In this document: positions 59,608 to 64,000 of the stretch, piece after piece
How positions within the stretch are numbered: position 1 is the stretch's first letter
Layout: each line of letters opens with the position of its first letter
Source of the DNA: Tetrapyrgos nigripes
Lineage: Eukaryota; Basidiomycota; Agaricomycetes; Agaricales; Campanellaceae
NCBI GenBank assembly: GCA_013368315.1
Contig: JAACJM010000014.1
Span: 124,001 to 188,000, forward strand
Direction of reading: 5' to 3'
Length of the DNA stretch: 64,000 nucleotides
Notes under the pieces: model-generated
Told to the model about the DNA's origin: nothing
The model's database searches: none
Seen by the model: the letters and a program-made list of their open reading frames with translations, nothing else
Program-made: the position numbers and the translations under genes

Positions 59608-61986
59608 ATGTCCTCTGACAAGATCACTCGTATCGCCATCGTCGACTCCAATAGGTGTAAACCCAAACGATGTGCTCAAGAATGTAAAAAGGTGCTTTTT
59701 CAATGTGTTTGTTCTGGGCTATCTTCTAAAGATCGGTTCAGTCATGCCCAGTCGTTAGGATGGGTGCGTTTCGTTTTCTATTTTTCTCCGACTAGTCCCC
59801 TTAATTCCAATTTTCGACAGGTAAATTGTGTATAGAAGTCAAACCTACGGACAAAATCGCATTCATTTCTGAAATTCTGTGTATTGGTTGTGGTATCTGT
59901 GTAAAAAAGTGGGTCCGATCTGAGCCCGATTCCCAGTATACTGAGGGGCCTCATAGATGTCCATTCGAAGCCATTGCTATCATCAACCTTCCTACAAATC
60001 TGGAATCCGAAGTGACGCATCGATATACCGCTAATGCCTTTAAACTTCATCGACTGCCGACTCCCCGACCTGGTCAAGTCCTGGGACTTGTAGGAACAAA
60101 CGGTATTGGCAAGAGTACAGCGCTCAAAATTCTGGCTGGAAAATTAAAGCCTAACCTCGGTCGTTACGATGTATGTTGCCTGTTTCTCTTTTCCTGAAGA
60201 GTTACATCAATGTTGTCTACAGGACCCTCCCGATTGGCAAGAGATCCTCAAGTACTTCCGTGGTTCCGAACTGCAAAACTACTTCACAAAAGTCCTAGAA
60301 GACAATCTTAAGGCCCTCATCAAACCACAATATGTCGATCATATTCCAAAGGCGATCAAGGGCAATATGACAGTCTCTCAAATGTTGGACTCAAAGCTGG
60401 AGTTGGATAATAAACAGTTGATGTGCGATGAATTAGAGCTGAACAATGTCTTGGAAAGAGAGGTCCCGCAGCTATCTGGAGGAGAGTTACAACGTTTCGC
60501 CATCGCGATGTCGTGCATTCAAAAAGCTGACGTGTGCGTCCTTATTTCTGTCTATCTATTCACGTTTCTCAACCTCAAGACAGGTATATGTTCGACGAGC
60601 CGTCCAGTTATCTGGATATCAAGCAACGTCTCAAAGCTGCTGAAGTTATTCGTTCACTCCTCACTTCCTCCAACTATGTCATCGCGGTTGAGCACGATCT
60701 TTCTGTTCTGGATTATCTCTCCGACTTTATTTGTTGCTTGTACGGCAAACCATCGATGTATGGTGTCGTCACCATGCCTTATTCTGTCCGAGAAGGTTAG
60801 AAAATTCTTGCTGCCCATTTTTCCCCTCTGAAGACTGTTATAGGAATCAACATCTTCTTGGATGGCTTTATTCCCACCGAAAACCTGCGTTTTCGTGAGG
60901 ACTCGCTCTCTTTCAAGATGGCTGAAACCGCTGAGGAAGTTATTGCCGACAAAACTCGACACTACTCTTATCCCGCCATGAGCAAGACTCTAGGATCCTT
61001 CAAATTGTCTGTAGAGGCTGGCAACTTCACCGATTCGGAAATCATCGTCATGTTGGGTGAAAACGGTACTGGAAAGACGACGTTTATTCGTCTTCTTGCG
61101 GGAGACACACCAGATGTCGAGACGGACAGACAGACCTTCTCCGTTTCCCTTAAACCTCAGACTATCTCACCCAAGTTCCCGGGAACTGTGCGGATGCTGC
61201 TTTTGAAGAGGATCAAGGCTGCTTTCATGCACCCGCAATTCCAAGCAGATGTGCTCAAGCCCATGAACTTGGAGAACATCATGGATCAGGATGTCAAGAC
61301 ACTGTCGGGAGGAGAATTGCAGAGAGTAGCCATTGTGCTCGCTCTCGGTAAGCAATCTCAACATTTTTATGGAGTAAAACTTGACGAACTTCTGGAGGCT
61401 TGACCAACGTATCCATTTACCTGCTCGACGAGCCTAGCAGGTAAGGCTGCTGCTCCAACGTATCTTAACTTTCAGTCTGACTAGTTTCAGTTTCCTGGAC
61501 TCTGAGCAACGTATCATCGCCAGCAAGGTCATCAAACGGTGAGTTGCTTCCAACAAATAACCTTCATCGTCCTCACGCGTTGTCACTTCCAGTTTCATTC
61601 TTCACGCCAAAAAGACTGCATTCGTCATCGAGCACGATTTCATCATGGCCACCTACCTCGCCGATCGTGTCATTGTCTTTGAGGGTCAGCCTGCCATCTC
61701 TGCGACTGCTACACCGTATGTTTTTCTTTTGTCCATTGCATACTGCAAGTATCTAATGTCTCTCTAGACCTCAGGGTTTGCTCTCTGGTATGAACCGTTT
61801 CTTGGCCTCCTTGGAGATCACTTTCCGTCGTGACCCTACCAACTTCCGACCACGGGTGAACAAGCTTAACAGTGTCAAAGATCGGGAGCAGAAGTGTAAG
61901 TTTTCAACCTCGCCGCAACTGTTCCAGCTGACCTGACTCAATCTCGTGTTCTAGCTTCTGGCAATTATTTCTTCTTAGAGGATTGA
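59608..61986 (+). CDS. RLI1: ABC ATPase ribosome-recycling factor (Rli1/ABCE1)
   Basis: Exons: 59608..59691, 59742..59763, 59821..59908, 59957..60170, 60223..60533, 60584..60795, 60844..61347, 61398..61440, 61491..61538, 61593..61715, 61768..61895, 61955..61986; 602 aa, standard for ABCE1. The N-terminal Fe-S domain has the ferredoxin-like cysteines in [17 protein letters not shown] and [15 protein letters not shown]. Nucleotide domain 1 has Walker [10 protein letters not shown], signature LSGGELQRF and Walker [12 protein letters not shown]. Domain 2 has [18 protein letters not shown] and [14 protein letters not shown]. The hinge is [13 protein letters not shown]. By family it splits post-termination ribosomes and helps ribosome export in the cytosol and nucleus. 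All family residues I could check are intact. Eleven introns, each of roughly 50 nt. Confidence 0.97.
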
Positions 61987-62449
61987 AACAGTTCCCGTTT
62001 ACGCAGGCTTCTCTCGTTGGTGGGTTGGTGGGTTGGAGGATTGCACGCCACGGAGTTCGGGGTCGGTTGACTAGGTGTGCTCAAAGACAGAGAAGTAGAT
62101 GTTTGTGATGAAGTTGAAGGTGGAAAGAAGTACGAAAGGACTCGACAGTCAAGAGCGTCCACTTCCCTCTGCTTGGATATGTTGCTCCATTGGTTCTGGA
62201 CATTCAATACATGAGGGATGTTGATGCGTCGTGCCAATTCGAGGCTGGGTCAAATTGAAGCCAATTGATGAATACGTGGGTTAATTATCCAATAAAACTA
62301 ATCAAAAGTGAAGTCAAAGTACCCTATTGCCAATTACCGGTCCCCATCACATCACAAAACAGCTTCTCCACTACTACCCATGCCTGAAGCAGTCTTATGA
62401 GCACGATGCTTCTCCTTCAGACAGCTTAGACAAATCTCCTCACGAACAC
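61987..62449. other. Intergenic region
   Basis: 3' flank of the Rli1 gene. A repeated GGTTGGTGGGTTGG motif lies near 62018..62035. No gene seen. Confidence 0.5.
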
Positions 62450-64000
62450 ACTTGGTATGGATTCGTGGAAGACGATGCGATTTGCTCTTGCACTCTGACT
62501 TGTGTGCCTTCTCCAGTCTTCTGGCATTCCCTGCTGCATTAAAAGATAAACTGGCGTTAGGCGCAGCCTTTCATCTTCTCCATATCTCGCTTTTCGACCT
62601 TGTCACAATCGTCTGCCTTGCGATACCGATAAAGGGGTCCACCATGAGGTTCAATCTTGTTTGCGATTTCGATGTCGATGGGAATTCGTTGGTCGGGAAT
62701 AACTAAGATAGACTCGGAGCAAAGGGCAATATAGCCAACAATGGGACGATTCCACTTGACCATACGATCTCGGTATTCTGACTTGGTCAGCCTCTTCCTT
62801 CGACCTTGTCAGTCTTCTGCCTTGCAAAATCGATAGAGAAGTCCACCACGCGGACCAATCTTGCTCTGAACGTCGATGTCAATGCGGTTCTGAAGGTCGT
62901 GCATAGTTTCGATGTTACGGTCAACTAGTGCGCTTCACTCGCGCATACGCTTCGGCATTCCACCTTGTTCAAGTCCTTGCCCCACACATTTGGCATGCAG
63001 AGTCCAGTGCAAATAGGAATGCAGGCTCCACCTCATCCAGTAGGCAACGCGTCATCTCAGTGCCGTCCTGAACATTTGGCCCGGATTCTCCACGACATTG
63101 CGCAACATGTCTGGACACGACGCTTGAAAGAATGAGAGAAACTCGGAGCTGAAAGGCAATTCCCATGACTGAGTCATACTGTGCCCTCATTTCTGAGGGA
63201 ACTTCGTGCTTGGCGCGCTTGAGAGTTTCCAGTTGCACGGTCTGTTTCCTATCAAGATTCCATTTCTCCAGCACCACAATGCCACGCTTCCCGTAGCATT
63301 TACCGTAAGAACGATGTCGACCACAACCACAAATGAAGTGATCGGGGTAAGGCTGCTTGTCGGCATCGTGACATTCGAAAACCGTTTTTCCTGACCAGCA
63401 GGGACATGGGCGAAGAGGACGAGGATTAGCCGCCTTGGTTTCGTTCATTAGAACCGGATATGACCTGCTACCGATGGAAGCATGGAGTTATTGCGTTTCG
63501 GCTTCCACACGCCATGGAGAAGCATGAGCTTGACGAGGTCCCATTGCTGAGCCTCGACGGCCAGAGTGTGGTGTGTAACCGAAAGCTCCCATATTGAGGT
63601 CGGCATGTTTCTCGATGAGCAAGGTAGCTGTGTCGGAAATGGACTTTATCCTTCTGTCCAGAAGCAGCGGATTGAGAGCATCCTGTATCTCTTTGGGGGC
63701 GCCGTTCTGTGTGATAGGTTCGACAAAGCTAGACTGTGCCATGGCTTTATGAATCGAGTGCAGCTTCAGCAGCTCACCCAAGGCGAAGAGGAATGGAGTG
63801 GAGTTACGCCATCAGAATCCCTATAGTTGATGATGATTCCCATCCGAATAATTTTCCATGGAAGAGGGATATCTGCATGATAGCGAGATGCAGGTAAGTT
63901 TTTTGGAAAGTTAAGCAGGCTGTTCAGTAGCTCTGGGCGTACTGCCAACGTCAACGTGGAGAAGGGATCCGAGGCTCATCGTGTCCTGCTATCAAGATCT
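62450..64000 (-). pseudogene. Ankyrin / SEC-C / MYND-type protein gene, broken; 5' end outside window
   Basis: Minus-strand fragments line up in the order seen in a mushroom-specific family. First come LRPELLNSLLNFPKN, IPLPWKIIRMGI and INYRDSDGVTPLH (63954..63790), then GELLKLHSIHKAMAQS and TATLLIEKHADLNMGAFGYT (63780..63570), ankyrin-like. Next is QQWDLVKLMLLHGV (near 63545), then RPCPCWSGKTVFECH, FICGCGRHRSYGKCYGKRGI and VLEKW (63420..63240), a SEC-C-like zinc motif. Near the end, ANKIEPHGGPLYRY and HKSECKSKS resemble the part around a MYND finger. The frame changes between the first and second pieces (near 63785) and again near 63560, with no room for introns. The exon coding for IANKIEPHGG is duplicated. 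I read it as a pseudogene. Confidence 0.6.
62595..62903 (-). repeat. Duplicated exon segment in the ankyrin/MYND-type pseudogene
   Basis: Direct repeats 62595..62697 and 62801..62903, 206 bp apart, both starting CGACCTTGTCA on the plus strand. On the minus strand they code for DIEIANKIEPHGGPLYRY and DIDVQSKIGPRGGLLYRF, so the second is a diverged copy of the same exon. Confidence 0.75.

Overview
The window is nuclear DNA of a filamentous basidiomycete, most likely an agaricomycete. Genes are cut by many GT-AG introns of about 45-70 nt, often with very small exons. Recognisable fungal families include a Zn2Cys6 regulator, a DHA1-type MFS transporter, YqjM-like old yellow enzymes, Rli1/ABCE1, PIG-S, an SNX9-like sorting nexin and an Snt1-like SANT protein. 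Several proteins also look restricted to mushrooms. Every exon join given here was read by eye, and the summed lengths are multiples of three.

Layout. 1-2.6 kb: 3' end of a cystathionine gamma-synthase gene, F-box-like debris and a decayed duplicate of the synthase tail. 2.8-4.8 kb: Zn2Cys6 regulator (minus). 4.8-8.7 kb: no confident gene. 8.7-13.0 kb: an uncharacterised single-exon gene and a three-finger C2H2 protein (both minus). 14.5-16.1 kb: old yellow enzyme copy 1 (minus). 16.8-22.5 kb: decayed zone with a fold-back MITE-like element, a trans-sulfuration enzyme pseudogene and a P450 pseudogene. 23.0-31.1 kb: SNX9-like sorting nexin, J-domain protein, tRNA-Ile(AAU) with intron, aldo-keto reductase. 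31.8-34.3 kb: an 858-residue acidic, Ser-rich protein. 35.5-40 kb: degenerate non-coding tandem array. 40.7-48.1 kb: DUF202 protein, small membrane protein, old yellow enzyme copy 2 (plus), two weak hypotheticals and a DUF2945 tudor-like protein. 48.6-62 kb: dense conserved block with PIG-S, Snt1-like corepressor, MFS transporter, Par14 parvulin and Rli1/ABCE1. 62.4-64 kb: a broken ankyrin/SEC-C/MYND-type gene running off the end.

How it fits together. The right-hand third is mostly housekeeping: GPI-anchor attachment, chromatin repression, ribosome biogenesis and recycling, with the last pair sharing a 139-bp divergent promoter. The left half is accessory. Redox and sulfur-metabolism genes have been duplicated, moved and partly killed there: two near-identical old yellow enzymes in opposite orientation about 28 kb apart, one live and two decayed trans-sulfuration sequences, and a dead P450. 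I found no CRISPR, phage or plasmid features and no clearly new multi-gene system. The strongest novelty candidates are the degenerate array at 35.5-40 kb, the fold-back element, the RS-domain/SANT fusion, the J-domain protein with a putative N-terminal zinc ribbon, and the lineage-specific ORFs.
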